A stretch of DNA of 64,000 nucleotides from Pseudalkalibacillus sp051842935 (GTDB lineage: Bacteria; Bacillota; Bacilli; Bacillales; Fictibacillaceae). The position numbers and the translations under genes were made by a program. The stretch is taken from contig NZ_JBPXRR010000001.1 of NCBI RefSeq assembly GCF_051842935.1, positions 682,001 to 746,000 on the forward strand. Reading direction: 5' to 3'. A model generated the notes under the pieces. That model worked only from the letters and a program-made list of their open reading frames with translations. It was not told the origin of the DNA and searched no databases. Numbering within the stretch: the first letter of the stretch is position 1; the number at the start of each line of letters is the position of its first letter. Below are positions 1 to 7,770 of this stretch, in pieces.

Positions 1-525
1 ATATTGTTACCGATGCTGGAAGCGTTTCTTCCGATCTTGCCACTCGTTTTGTTTGTCGCTGGGAATGCGGCTGCTTACGGATTTTTCTGGGGGGTTCTTT
101 TTTCCTGGATCGGTACCGTATTCGGCTCGGTCTTCGTGTTTTTGCTCGTTCGAAGGTATGCACAGCAAAGGTTCATGCGGTTCCTGACCAAACACAACAA
201 AACGAAATCCATGCTATCCTGGGTGGAACGGAAGGGTTTTGGGCTTTTGTTCGTCTTATATTGTTTTCCATTCACCCCATCTGCTCTGATCAATGTCGTC
301 AGCGGCTTGTCTAAAGTCAACACATTGACATTCGTTCTAGCGGTCAGTTTAGGAAAGCTCGTCATGGTCTTCTTCATTTCTTATATTGGACATGACTTCT
401 TTTCCATTATCAGAGAACCTGTGAAAATGATTGTAATTTCGGTCGTCATCGTCATATTGTGGTTGTTCGGAAAATTATTAGAGCGAAAGCTGCATAAACC
501 GGTTAATACGAAAATATCAGAGTAA
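1..525 (+). CDS. TVP38/TMEM64 (DedA-like) membrane protein, 5' truncated
   Basis: The reading frame is already open at the first base, so the gene starts upstream of the window; 174 codons are visible. The protein is very hydrophobic, with about five membrane segments. Around residues 70-105 it carries the family core: a phenylalanine- and proline-rich loop (CFPFTPSALINVVSGLS) followed by a glycine/lysine helix (AVSLGKLVMVFFISYIGHDF). This matches the TVP38/TMEM64 (SNARE-associated, VTT-domain) family of cytoplasmic membrane proteins, several of which act in lipid scrambling or flipping; the substrate here is unknown. Family members are usually about 200 residues, so 30-40 N-terminal residues are probably missing. 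It may be YtxB-like, but I would not fix the symbol. Confidence 0.8.
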   Translation: MLLPMLEAFLPILPLVLFVAGNAAAYGFFWGVLFSWIGTVFGSVFVFLLVRRYAQQRFMRFLTKHNKTKSMLSWVERKGFGLLFVLYCFPFTPSALINVVSGLSKVNTLTFVLAVSLGKLVMVFFISYIGHDFFSIIREPVKMIVISVVIVILWLFGKLLERKLHKPVNTKISE

Positions 526-598
526 CATAGGCGTATACTTAGTAATAGGATGAAGAGATGATTCAATGGAATGGTCTCTTTTTTACTTTCCAGAGAGG

Positions 599-1354
599 AT
601 GATCGATCTGGTTACCCGAAGAACAAAAGATGAAATCAACCATATGTATGAAGCAGGCAAACTTCTCAGCCAATGCCATAAGGAAATCTTCAAACGGATA
701 CAGCCAGGTGTCTCAACGAAGGAGATCGATGCATTTGTCGACGAATATTTGAAGAAACATGGCGCGTCACCTGAACAAAAAGGGTATCAAGGTTATCCCT
801 TTGCGACTTGTGCATCTGTTAATGACGTCGTATGCCATGGCTTTCCGACGAATGAACCGTTACAAGAGGGAGATATCGTGACAATCGACTTTGTCGTGAA
901 CTTGAACGGGTGGTTGGCAGATTCAGCATGGTCATACCGAGTCGGTCAGGTAGGAAAGAAGGCGGAGGCACTCCTGAAAGCATCAGAAGAAGCCCTTTAT
1001 GTCGGGATTGAACAGGCACAAGTTGGCAATCGTATCGGTCATATTGCGAACGCGATCGAAAGATTCGCTACTGACAAAGGATATTCGGTAGTGAAAGATT
1101 TCATCGGTCATGGGATCGGCAGGCAGATCCATGAATCTCCGATTGTTCCTCATTTCGGTCCGGTTGAACAGGGACCGGTGCTTGAGGAAGGTATGGTCAT
1201 TACGATTGAACCGATGCTGAATTGCGGCGCTTATTTTGTGTATATTGGAGAGGATGGCTGGACAGCAAGGACGGTGGATGGTGAACTTTCCGCCCAATAC
1301 GAGCATACCGTCGCCATTACGAAGAACGGTCCACTTATCCTTACAGAACAATGA
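599..1354 (+). CDS. map: Type I methionine aminopeptidase (MapB-like)
   Basis: Removes the initiator methionine from nascent cytosolic proteins, using a dinuclear metal centre. The pita-bread metallopeptidase signatures are all present: IDFVVNLNGWLADSAW (metal-binding Asp), FIGHGIGRQIHESP (catalytic and metal His), VITIEPML (metal Glu) and QYEHTVAI (metal Glu). Length (251 aa) fits the second Bacillus enzyme, MapB, better than the operon-linked MapA. I chose ATG 599 because the family begins with a short strand (MIxLxTxxEIxxMxEAGKL). However, AGAGAGG directly abuts that ATG, and the upstream ATG at 566, preceded by GAAGAG at 552-557, would add 11 residues. The gene looks monocistronic and ends at the terminator at 1391. 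Confidence 0.93.
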   Translation: MIDLVTRRTKDEINHMYEAGKLLSQCHKEIFKRIQPGVSTKEIDAFVDEYLKKHGASPEQKGYQGYPFATCASVNDVVCHGFPTNEPLQEGDIVTIDFVVNLNGWLADSAWSYRVGQVGKKAEALLKASEEALYVGIEQAQVGNRIGHIANAIERFATDKGYSVVKDFIGHGIGRQIHESPIVPHFGPVEQGPVLEEGMVITIEPMLNCGAYFVYIGEDGWTARTVDGELSAQYEHTVAITKNGPLILTEQ

Positions 1355-1390
1355 TTTCTCCTACATCCCTAAAATTTAACAACCAACCTT

Positions 1391-1421
1391 AACCACAGTA
1401 CAAAGAGGACTGTGGTTTTTT
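1391..1421 (+). terminator. Rho-independent terminator after map
   Basis: Nine-base-pair perfect stem AACCACAGT / ACTGTGGTT around a nine-base loop, followed by a T-run. It sits 37 bases after the aminopeptidase stop. Confidence 0.85.
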
Positions 1422-1448
1422 CGCCTTAAAATAAGTTCTAAAAGTTAC

Positions 1449-1495
1449 TTGACAAAAGTAAGTATAATGACATATTATACTTACATAAAGTAAGT
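1449..1495 (+). promoter_or_regulatory. Promoter and palindromic operator of the DoxX gene
   Basis: A perfect -35 box TTGACA (1449-1454) is followed 18 bases later by TATTAT (1473-1478). A perfect 11-base inverted repeat, GTAAGTATAAT (1458-1468) and its complement ATTATACTTAC (1474-1484), separated by GACAT, overlaps the spacer and -10 box. A further half-site AAGTAAGT follows at 1488-1495. A repressor bound here would block RNA polymerase. DoxX-type quinone/thiol-stress genes in Firmicutes (mhqP, catD) are controlled by MarR or DUF24 (YodB/CatR/QsrR) repressors with short palindromic boxes, so this class is the likely binder. That is inference; no regulator gene is adjacent. Confidence 0.75.
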
Positions 1496-1542
1496 GAAAA
1501 AAACTACACACTATACAAATACAAAAAAGGAGAGGTTTTCAT

Positions 1543-1938
1543 ATGGATATTGCACTACTTATTCTTCGTGTGGTCTTCGGAGTGACATTTGCAGCACACG
1601 GTACTCAAAAATTGTTTGGATGGTTCGGAGGACATGGTTTACAAGGCACAGGTGGATTCTTTGAATCACTCGGACTTAAACCGGGTTATACGATGGCACT
1701 CATGGCTGGTCTAGGGGAACTGGTCGGGGGACTCTTGATCGCTTTCGGATTCCTGACGCAACTTGGAGCTGTCTTGATGATCGTCCCGATGATCATTGCC
1801 ATCATGAAAGTACACGGCCAAAATGGCTATTGGGCGACAGAAGGCGGGTTTGAATACAACCTCGCCATCATAGCTGTAGCAGTGGCAGTTGGCTTGGCTG
1901 GACCCGGACTATACTCCCTTGATGCACTCGTATTTTAA
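1543..1938 (+). CDS. DoxX family membrane protein (MhqP/CatD-like)
   Basis: A 131-residue protein with four hydrophobic helices. It opens with the DoxX signature (ALLILRVVFGVTFAAHGTQKLFGWFGG) and carries a second conserved segment around AGLGELVGGLLIAFGFLTQLGA. Bacterial DoxX proteins sit in the cytoplasmic membrane; related proteins in Bacillus (MhqP, CatD) are induced by quinones, catechol and diamide, and in mycobacteria DoxX forms a membrane-associated oxidoreductase complex. The start is ATG 1543 behind an AGGAGAGG site at 1529-1536. It is a single-gene unit with its own strong promoter/operator and a terminator just after it, so independent stress induction is likely. Confidence 0.9.
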   Translation: MDIALLILRVVFGVTFAAHGTQKLFGWFGGHGLQGTGGFFESLGLKPGYTMALMAGLGELVGGLLIAFGFLTQLGAVLMIVPMIIAIMKVHGQNGYWATEGGFEYNLAIIAVAVAVGLAGPGLYSLDALVF

Positions 1939-1960
1939 CAAGTAAAGTATTCATTTAGCT

Positions 1961-1992
1961 GAGCAGTCTCATTCATTGAGGCTGCTCTTTTT
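1961..1992 (+). terminator. Terminator after the DoxX gene
   Basis: Stem GAGCAGTCTC / GAGGCTGCTC (one G-T pair) with a seven-base loop and a following CTTTTT tract. Confidence 0.8.
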
Positions 1993-2066
1993 GCATGCCT
2001 TCTAATCACAGTTTTTCATGAATAGGATGAGAGTGACTTCGTTTTTTATAGGGAGGCTTCTTGAGT

Positions 2067-2312
2067 ATGAACAGCTATAGGAAATCGTATCGCCCCTATA
2101 TCGGACCCTGTGATCCTTGCCGCCCGATCCGTGTGAAATATTATGAAACACCTCCGAACCTTTACATGGGCTATCAGCCGTATGGTCTGCAACAGTTTGA
2201 TCCGTGCACGGCACTGAAAAAAGGAACGTTATGGCCAGCGTTGTTTGCCCCATACAGCAATCCGTACAAACATCGGGAGGAGGATTCAGAGAATGACGGA
2301 GCGGATGCCTGA
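2067..2312 (+). CDS. cotJA: Spore coat-associated protein CotJA
   Basis: A short (81 aa) Pro/Tyr/Cys-rich protein with the CotJA signature: RPYIGPCDPCRPIRVKYYET near the N terminus and a central PNLYMGYQP block. CotJA is required for assembly of CotJC into the spore coat. ATG 2067 is preceded by GGGAGG (2051-2056); an in-frame TTG at 2061 is an alternative start. The gene is first of a tight cotJA-cotJB-cotJC cluster and its 3' end overlaps cotJB by 20 bases. In B. subtilis the operon is transcribed by sigma-E in the mother cell; I could not identify a convincing sigma-E promoter in the gap upstream. Confidence 0.9.
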   Translation: MNSYRKSYRPYIGPCDPCRPIRVKYYETPPNLYMGYQPYGLQQFDPCTALKKGTLWPALFAPYSNPYKHREEDSENDGADA

Positions 2313-2556
2313 GGAATTTTACAATTGGATGGAGCAGCTTCAACAGGTCGACTTTGTGTTGGTGGAATTGACGTTATACCTGGATACACATCCTGAAGAC
2401 TATCAGGCAATTAAACAGTTCAATGATTACTCTCAGAAAAGTATGGTGCTCAGGCAGCAAATCGAACAGAAATATGGACCGCTCACACAGTATGGACATA
2501 GTTATTCCGGCTATCCATGGAACTGGAACAAACCTCCGTGGCCATGGCAGATGTAG
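2293..2556 (+). CDS. cotJB: Spore coat protein CotJB
   Basis: An 87-residue protein beginning MTERMPEEFYNWMEQLQ, matching the CotJB family (short helical N terminus, a conserved LVELTLYLDTHPEDYQAI segment, and a Gly/Pro/Trp-rich tail PWNWNKPPWPW). The frame is open further upstream, but ATG 2293 directly follows the strong site GGGAGGAGG (2277-2285) inside cotJA and gives the normal family length. Its exact biochemical role in the coat is unknown; it is made together with CotJA and CotJC. Confidence 0.9.
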   Translation: MTERMPEEFYNWMEQLQQVDFVLVELTLYLDTHPEDYQAIKQFNDYSQKSMVLRQQIEQKYGPLTQYGHSYSGYPWNWNKPPWPWQM

Positions 2557-2588
2557 AATTTTCAATGAGGAGGAGGTATTGAAGGGAC

Positions 2589-3158
2589 ATGTGGGTTTAT
2601 GAAAAAAAGCTGCAATACCCTGTCAAAGTCAGTAAGTGTGACCCTCGATTGGCGAAGTATCTGGTCGAGCAGTACGGCGGGGCTGATGGGGAGCTGGCTG
2701 CTGCTTTACGATATTTGAATCAAAGATATACGATACCTGATAAAGTCGTCGGATTACTGACAGATATAGGGACCGAGGAATTCGCTCATTTAGAGATGAT
2801 TGCGACGATGATTTATAAGCTGACAAAAGACGCAACTCCAGAAGAAATGAAGGAAGCTGGCTTAGGGGAGCATTATGCAAACCATGATGGTGCTTTATTC
2901 TATAGTAATGCTGCCGGTGTTCCATGGACAGCGAGCTATATTGCAGCAAAAGGAGATCCGATAGCCGATCTGTATGAAGATATCGCAGCTGAAGAAAAGG
3001 CTCGTGCCACCTATCAGTGGATCATCAACATGAGTGACGATCCGGATTTGAATGATAGCTTGAGTTTTTTAAGAGAACGGGAAATCATCCATTCTCAACG
3101 ATTCAGGGAAGCTGTTGAGATTTTAAAAGAAGAGCGGGATCGGAAGAAGATATTCTGA
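2589..3158 (+). CDS. cotJC: Spore coat protein CotJC, manganese-catalase family
   Basis: A 189-residue protein with the ferritin-like di-manganese catalase fold. Helix-borne metal ligands are visible in GADGELAAALRYLNQRY, IGTEEFAHLEMI and DIAAEEKARATYQWIIN. Mn-catalases disproportionate hydrogen peroxide; CotJC is the coat-located form, dependent on CotJA for assembly. The ATG follows an AGGAGGAGGT site at 2568-2577. It ends the three-gene coat operon, followed by a bidirectional terminator. Residue pattern and length agree with B. subtilis CotJC. Confidence 0.93.
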   Translation: MWVYEKKLQYPVKVSKCDPRLAKYLVEQYGGADGELAAALRYLNQRYTIPDKVVGLLTDIGTEEFAHLEMIATMIYKLTKDATPEEMKEAGLGEHYANHDGALFYSNAAGVPWTASYIAAKGDPIADLYEDIAAEEKARATYQWIINMSDDPDLNDSLSFLREREIIHSQRFREAVEILKEERDRKKIF

Positions 3159-3170
3159 ACGATAAATATC

Positions 3171-3204
3171 AAAAGGGAAGGCTCACACTGGAGTCTTCCC
3201 TTTT
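3171..3204. terminator. Bidirectional terminator between cotJC and the TerC-family gene
   Basis: Convergent genes meet here. A long stem AAAAGGGAAG-CTC / GAG-CTTCCCTTTT carries A-runs on the left and T-runs on the right, so it can stop transcription from both sides. Confidence 0.8.
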
Positions 3205-3210
3205 CAATGA

Positions 3211-4026
3211 TTATGCATTTTCTGGTTCGTGCTTGGAGGAATTCTTGCTGCCTTGGTTTTCTGCCTCTTTTTGTTGTCCAGATAAAAACCATCCGCCAAT
3301 CGCGATCGCAAGCAGTATACCGTAGAATGTCAATTTCCAACCGATGCTATGAGTGAAGTGTTCGTCAATCCAGCCGACTTTCGGATGTGCAATCGTGTGG
3401 ATGATGAGTTTTACACCTACCCAAATGACAATAAGATAAGCCGCGGTTTCAAGCCCTGGACGTTGTTTCAGCACTTTGGAAATATACGTGGCGGCCGTTC
3501 GGATCAACAGCAATCCAATCAAACCACCGAGGAATATGACGGCAAATTGTCCGCCATCCATACCTCCGATTTTCGGTAGTGGGGTTTCAGGTAGGGCGAT
3601 CGCTAATGCAACGGCAGCGAGAATCGAGTCAACTGCGAATGCGATATCGGCAAGCTCGACTTGGATGACCGTTTTCCAAAAGCCTTTTTTGCCGACCATC
3701 TGTCCCGCTTTTGCAGCTTCATCATCATCTTCCTGTTGATTTTTCTTCCGTTGTTTGTAGATATGTTTGACTCCGATATAAATCAAATAGGCAGCACCGA
3801 TGGCCTGCACCTGCCAAACATTCACCAGGAATGTGATTGCAAACAGTGCAGCGAATCGGAAGACGAAAGCACCTAGTATTCCATAAAACAAAGCTTTCTT
3901 TCGTTGTTCTTTCGGTAGATGTTTGACCATTACAGCCATTACGAGGGCGTTGTCAGCAGAAAGTAGGCCTTCAAGACCAATCAGAATGAGTAAGGTCCAA
4001 GCATACTCCAACCATAGTGAATCCAT
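3211..4026 (-). CDS. TerC family integral membrane protein, likely Mn exporter (YkoY/MeeY-like)
   Basis: A 271-residue membrane protein with at least six hydrophobic helices and the TerC signatures: EGLLSADNALVMAVM near the N terminus, and VELADIAFAVDSILAAVAL in the second half, where the paired Asp residues are proposed metal ligands. TerC proteins YceF and YkoY of Bacillus export manganese and help metalate secreted enzymes. The start is ATG 4026, directly behind AAAGGAG; a longer open frame upstream runs into the riboswitch and is not credible. The manganese-sensing leader upstream (4091-4210) strongly supports a manganese role. I cannot separate YkoY from YceF by sequence alone, though the leader favours YkoY. 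Confidence 0.9.
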   Translation of the reverse strand: MDSLWLEYAWTLLILIGLEGLLSADNALVMAVMVKHLPKEQRKKALFYGILGAFVFRFAALFAITFLVNVWQVQAIGAAYLIYIGVKHIYKQRKKNQQEDDDEAAKAGQMVGKKGFWKTVIQVELADIAFAVDSILAAVALAIALPETPLPKIGGMDGGQFAVIFLGGLIGLLLIRTAATYISKVLKQRPGLETAAYLIVIWVGVKLIIHTIAHPKVGWIDEHFTHSIGWKLTFYGILLAIAIGGWFLSGQQKEAENQGSKNSSKHEPENA

Positions 4027-4090
4027 AAGATTACTCCTTTCAATATGGAAAAAGACTCGAATCCCTCCAATGGTCCCAGTCTTCATAAAC

Positions 4091-4210
4091 AAAAAAGACC
4101 TTACCATGAGAGGCAAAGGTCTTGCTAACAACGTAGAGTTGCCGATCATGCCGAGAGGAAGACCTCTGAAATGACGACATGACCGTTAAAGCTACTCCCC
4201 TTTGTAATTC
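4091..4210 (-). ncRNA. yybP-ykoY manganese riboswitch with expression platform
   Basis: Read on the minus strand, the leader begins with the hallmark GGGGAGTAGC (complement of 4191-4200). Then come a short hairpin, GTCGTCATTTCAG, a second hairpin, GGCATGATCGG, and the conserved GCAAGACCTTTGCC (complement of 4112-4125). These are the landmarks of the yybP-ykoY aptamer, which binds Mn2+. The 3' part AAGACCTT...AAGGTCTT followed by six Ts (complement of 4093-4123) forms an intrinsic terminator that overlaps the aptamer's 3' strand. Metal binding would be expected to hold that strand and switch on the downstream TerC gene. This genetic context is typical for the class. Confidence 0.9.
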
Positions 4211-4222
4211 TATGGCAGTGAT

Positions 4223-4246
4223 ATATAGAAACGAGCCTGATGTCAA
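4223..4246 (-). promoter_or_regulatory. Probable sigma-A promoter for the riboswitch-TerC unit
   Basis: On the minus strand TTGACA (complement of 4241-4246) is followed by a TATATATC stretch that gives candidate -10 boxes at 15-17 bases spacing. The 5' end of the aptamer begins about 15 bases later, as expected. Confidence 0.55.
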
Positions 4247-4286
4247 TTTTGTCAGTCACCTTTACAGATACCCAATCGAAAGGATT

Positions 4287-6467
4287 TTAAACCTCAGGAT
4301 CTTCAATCGGCAGGATGATATCAACCGTTGTCCCGACATTGATTTCACTGCTGAACGTAAGTTTTCCTTGATGATTTTCAATGATTTTGTAGCAAATCAT
4401 GAGCCCCAAACCTGTCCCTCGTTCCTTCGTTGTGTAGAAAGGTTGACCGAGAGTAGGGAGCCGGTTTGCCTCAATCCCGCATCCCTCGTCTTGGATGGTG
4501 ATTTGCAAGCGGCTATCATTCTGTTTCATTGCTCTAATGTGGATGTTCCCCCCAGATTCCATGGATTCAATCGCATTTTTCAGCAAGTTGATGAACACTT
4601 GCTTCAGCTGACTGCCTTCACCGATCAGGTAGACATCTTCCTCGATGTAATCTTCATGTAGGTCGACTTTGTTCAAAAGCGCTTCTGATTTCAAAAAGGA
4701 AACGACATCCTTCATCAGTTGAATGGGACTTTGTAATGATAGAGCAGCATGTTGAGGTTTTGCCAACATCAAAAATTCTCCTACGATCGCGTTAACTCGT
4801 TCAAGTTCATCTAACATGATGTTGCAGTAATCCTCATACTTGTTTTCCGTGACGGACTGGATCAATTGAATGAAACCTTTCAGTGAGGTCAAAGGATTCC
4901 TGATTTCGTGTGCGATTCCTGCCGCCAATTCGCCAAGGACCGATAACTTGTCTGAACGAATCATCAGTTCATCCAGCTTCTGCTGTTGAGTGACGTCCTT
5001 AATTACTAGGACCGTTCCGATACGTTCAGCATCTTCAAGGATCGGTGTAATGGTGATATCTGCTACAATATAACCCCCATTTTTCAGCATGATTTGGATA
5101 TTCCGTTCTTTATAAATGGATTGACTCTGCTCGGTTACGTTGAATTTGCCCATTAGCTCTGAAGATGAGAATAACACCGACACGTTCTGGCCGATGAGTT
5201 CAGATCGTGTCCAACCTAGAAGACCGAGTGCAGCATCATTCGCGAAGTCGATCGACATTTCAGCTGAGATGCTTAATATTCCGTCTCCGGCTGTATTCAA
5301 GATCAATTCATTTTGCCGATGGATTTTTTCAATTTCCTGTTCGACTTTTTTCCGTTCGCTGATATTCGATAACATGACCAATACGCTTTTTTCGCCTTCG
5401 AACGATATGGGCATAGCAGTCACTTCAACATCTAGAATCATCCCATCCAATCGACGAATCTTACTCTCTCGTCGACGATAACCGAACTCCATGAATTCTA
5501 ATGTCTCTTCCAAAGTCGAGATATAGTCATGGTAATCTGTTGGTATCAGTTCCCATTTGGATAATCCAATTAAGTCATACTTGTGATCCGCATTAAATAA
5601 CGAAACAAAGGCTGGATTCACGTATTTCAAAACCCCGTCGACATGTACCGCAATTGCAATTGGAGAGTGTTCGACTAAAATCCTGTGACGTTGTTCACTT
5701 AACTCCAGTGCCGCGCGGTCCCTCAGTTGTTCGGTGATGTCCCTTGCGGTTCCGTATACGCCAGTTATTTCACCGTTTACAACAGTAGGGACAGCTGTGA
5801 CCCTAAGTTCTCGTCGTTCATTCTTCGTGTTAAGGATTGCGCAACGAAAGGTAAGGGATTCTCCCCTTATGACACGTTGAAAGTACTCTAATACATTCAT
5901 CTGGTGATCTTCCGTTATGTAGGGGATGAATGTACGTTGCATCATCTGCTCTTCAGAATGCCCGGTCAATTTTTCCCCTGCTGAATTGACGCTGGTGAAG
6001 TAACCATTAATGTCCAGAGAGAAAATAGGGTCAGGGTTGTAGGTGAAGAAGGATTTGAAGTGCTGTTCATTCGTCATCAACTTATGTTCTTTTTCGATTC
6101 GATCTTTGATATCGACAAGCGTACCGATCACTTCTACGACTTTTTCATCTTTGTAGACAGGGCTTAAGTTGACGATGTAATGTACAGTTCGAGCAACACC
6201 CTCATAGGAGAGGGTTTCACCATTCCAAGCACGTTCATACATCTCGTGTTTTTCAGCAGCGGATTCTTCTGACATGAAATCCTCTAGACGATGACCGATA
6301 ACCTCTTTTGTTGGTAAATTCATCTTCTCAAGGATCCGCCCTTCACAAAAAGTATGGACGAATTGACCTTCCTCATTTTTATGGAAAATGAACACGATTG
6401 CGTTCATATTTTTAATGATGTTTTGGAGATATTCTTTTGTAACGATGTCCCCGAGTGGTGTACCCAC
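4287..6467 (-). CDS. Multi-PAS sensor histidine kinase, orphan (sporulation-kinase type)
   Basis: 726 residues without membrane segments. Four PAS modules are visible at about 10-125, 135-250, 258-375 and 388-500, each ending in an IGT/VYG/VLV-type strand and D-I/V-T/K cap. The HisKA domain (about 505-570) has its phospho-acceptor His520 in AAGIAHEIRNPL. The HATPase_c domain (about 610-722) shows N box (INLLKNAIESM), G1 (DEGCGIEANRL), F box (PFYTTK) and G2 (GTGLGLMI). No response regulator is adjacent. A cytoplasmic multi-PAS orphan kinase in a spore former resembles KinA/KinE, which feed Spo0F, but the target is inference. The start is GTG 6467 behind AGGGGGG. Confidence 0.9.
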   Translation of the reverse strand: MGTPLGDIVTKEYLQNIIKNMNAIVFIFHKNEEGQFVHTFCEGRILEKMNLPTKEVIGHRLEDFMSEESAAEKHEMYERAWNGETLSYEGVARTVHYIVNLSPVYKDEKVVEVIGTLVDIKDRIEKEHKLMTNEQHFKSFFTYNPDPIFSLDINGYFTSVNSAGEKLTGHSEEQMMQRTFIPYITEDHQMNVLEYFQRVIRGESLTFRCAILNTKNERRELRVTAVPTVVNGEITGVYGTARDITEQLRDRAALELSEQRHRILVEHSPIAIAVHVDGVLKYVNPAFVSLFNADHKYDLIGLSKWELIPTDYHDYISTLEETLEFMEFGYRRRESKIRRLDGMILDVEVTAMPISFEGEKSVLVMLSNISERKKVEQEIEKIHRQNELILNTAGDGILSISAEMSIDFANDAALGLLGWTRSELIGQNVSVLFSSSELMGKFNVTEQSQSIYKERNIQIMLKNGGYIVADITITPILEDAERIGTVLVIKDVTQQQKLDELMIRSDKLSVLGELAAGIAHEIRNPLTSLKGFIQLIQSVTENKYEDYCNIMLDELERVNAIVGEFLMLAKPQHAALSLQSPIQLMKDVVSFLKSEALLNKVDLHEDYIEEDVYLIGEGSQLKQVFINLLKNAIESMESGGNIHIRAMKQNDSRLQITIQDEGCGIEANRLPTLGQPFYTTKERGTGLGLMICYKIIENHQGKLTFSSEINVGTTVDIILPIEDPEV

Positions 6468-6589
6468 AAATGTCCCCCCTTTGAAAAAAGTCTATTGTTT
6501 TTAAATTTCAATAAAGGGTCGGGTTTTCCTCCAAAAATATTGTAGATTTAAAAATAATTTGGGCGAAAGCTGTCATTCTGTAAGCTCGA

Positions 6590-6624
6590 TTACAAAAAAA
6601 GCAATGCAGACATGTCTGCATTGC
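6590..6624 (-). terminator. Terminator after the O-methyltransferase gene
   Basis: A perfect 24-base palindrome centred at 6612/6613 (arms GCAATGCAGACA / TGTCTGCATTGC) followed on the minus strand by seven Ts. Confidence 0.85.
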
Positions 6625-6635
6625 ACTGATCCATT

Positions 6636-7262
6636 CTATTTGACCCTTGCTACGGTCAGTCCGTCCCCAATCGGTATGAGAATGCTTTCTAACCGAGGAT
6701 GACGAGCGACCTGATCGTTGTATTTTTGTAAGGCAAGTGTGTCTTCGTCCGTCGTATGCTCTTCCAATACTTTGCCGTCCCATAACGTGTTGTCGGCAGC
6801 GATGATCGCACCTGAACGTGCGAGTTGGATACATAGGTCCAAGTAATGGGAATAATTTGCTTTATCTGCATCGATAAAGAAGAAATCATACGTATCAGCC
6901 TGATCTTTTAATTCGTTTAAGGAATCGATGGCAGGACCGACTTTGTAAGATACCTTATTTTCAAAACCAGCCTCCTCTACATTTCTCTTTGCAACATTGG
7001 CGTATACTTGTTCCAATTCTAAAGAAACTAACTTGGCATCTTCATTTCCTCTAAGAAGACAGATTCCGCTGTACCCACCAAGAGCTCCAACTTCAAGCAA
7101 GTTTTTAGCACCTGATATTTTCACGAGCAACGTTAGTAGTTTTCCCGTTTCGGGAGACACTGAGATCGTTGGCATCCCCGTGTCAATCATGATTTGATTG
7201 ATTCTTTCATAATCCGCATCTTGTGAAGTGAACAACGTTTGGATATAGGTTTCAAGTTTCAT
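6636..7262 (-). CDS. SAM-dependent O-methyltransferase (YrrM/CCoAOMT family)
   Basis: 208 residues with the class I methyltransferase fold of the caffeoyl-CoA O-methyltransferase family. Motif I is LLEVGALGGYSGICL; the acidic loop after strand 2 is KLVSLELEQ; the DFFFIDADKANY block supplies the metal/SAM aspartates; and GAIIAADNTLWDGKV is the divalent-metal motif. Substrates of the bacterial enzymes are mostly unknown small catechol-like compounds. Its ATG overlaps the stop of the upstream membrane-protein gene by four bases (ATGA), so the two are translationally coupled. A strong terminator ends the unit. Confidence 0.88.
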   Translation of the reverse strand: MKLETYIQTLFTSQDADYERINQIMIDTGMPTISVSPETGKLLTLLVKISGAKNLLEVGALGGYSGICLLRGNEDAKLVSLELEQVYANVAKRNVEEAGFENKVSYKVGPAIDSLNELKDQADTYDFFFIDADKANYSHYLDLCIQLARSGAIIAADNTLWDGKVLEEHTTDEDTLALQKYNDQVARHPRLESILIPIGDGLTVARVK

Positions 7263-7687
7263 TGATTTTCCTCCTTTTCTTCTACACTATAAATGATACT
7301 AAAGCCCAACACGATTCCTGAGAAAAAGTGCAATCTCTCGTTCCCGAAAAGGATATTGGCAAATCCCATGAAGTCTCCCCAGGAAAGCAGGGTGAAGTAA
7401 TAAGCAGGAAATAGCAGCACGAATAGAGAAGGAATCCCGAACACAAGGCATTTACGCCAATTGTAGGACCATGTACTTCTGTTTCGGAACGATAACTTAC
7501 TGAATGGTATCGCCATCAACGCACCGAATAAGGTCGGAAATAGGATTGAGTAATAGAAAACGGGCGTCAGCAAGAAATTTTGTTCAGCTTGTACGTGCAA
7601 TCTGGATTCTATATTGAACCCGCTCAGGAGAATGGCTCCGTATAACAACAAATAAAGAAAATACCTCAACGTTGACTGGTTTTGCAT
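7259..7687 (-). CDS. Small polytopic membrane protein, function unknown
   Basis: 142 residues, mostly hydrophobic, with about four membrane helices (near residues 8-25, 40-60, 85-105, 115-132) and a charged C-terminal tail EEKEENQ. I do not recognise a family. ATG 7687 is preceded by GGAGG with an eight-base spacer; an in-frame ATG 15 bases further upstream overlaps that GGAGG and is less likely. It is the first gene of a two-gene unit with the O-methyltransferase (ATGA overlap). Confidence 0.75.
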   Translation of the reverse strand: MQNQSTLRYFLYLLLYGAILLSGFNIESRLHVQAEQNFLLTPVFYYSILFPTLFGALMAIPFSKLSFRNRSTWSYNWRKCLVFGIPSLFVLLFPAYYFTLLSWGDFMGFANILFGNERLHFFSGIVLGFSIIYSVEEKEENQ

Positions 7688-7770
7688 ATGTAGAACCTCC
7701 ATTTATCATTCAATCCATACAATGTTCGTTATAAATGATCTGATTGGGGAGTTTTCCGGGAGGCAAATGG

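Noticed and set aside
2245..2292. Upstream extension of cotJB
   Set aside because: It has no ribosome-binding site and lies wholly within cotJA; ATG 2293 has a strong site and gives the family length.
4027..4149. N-terminal extension of the TerC-family protein
   Set aside because: The extra 41 codons run into the riboswitch terminator; ATG 4026 has an AAAGGAG site and matches the family start.
4179..4661. 160-residue plus-strand frame
   Set aside because: Antisense to the end of the histidine kinase gene and to the riboswitch leader; composition is that of a shadow frame and there is no ribosome-binding site.
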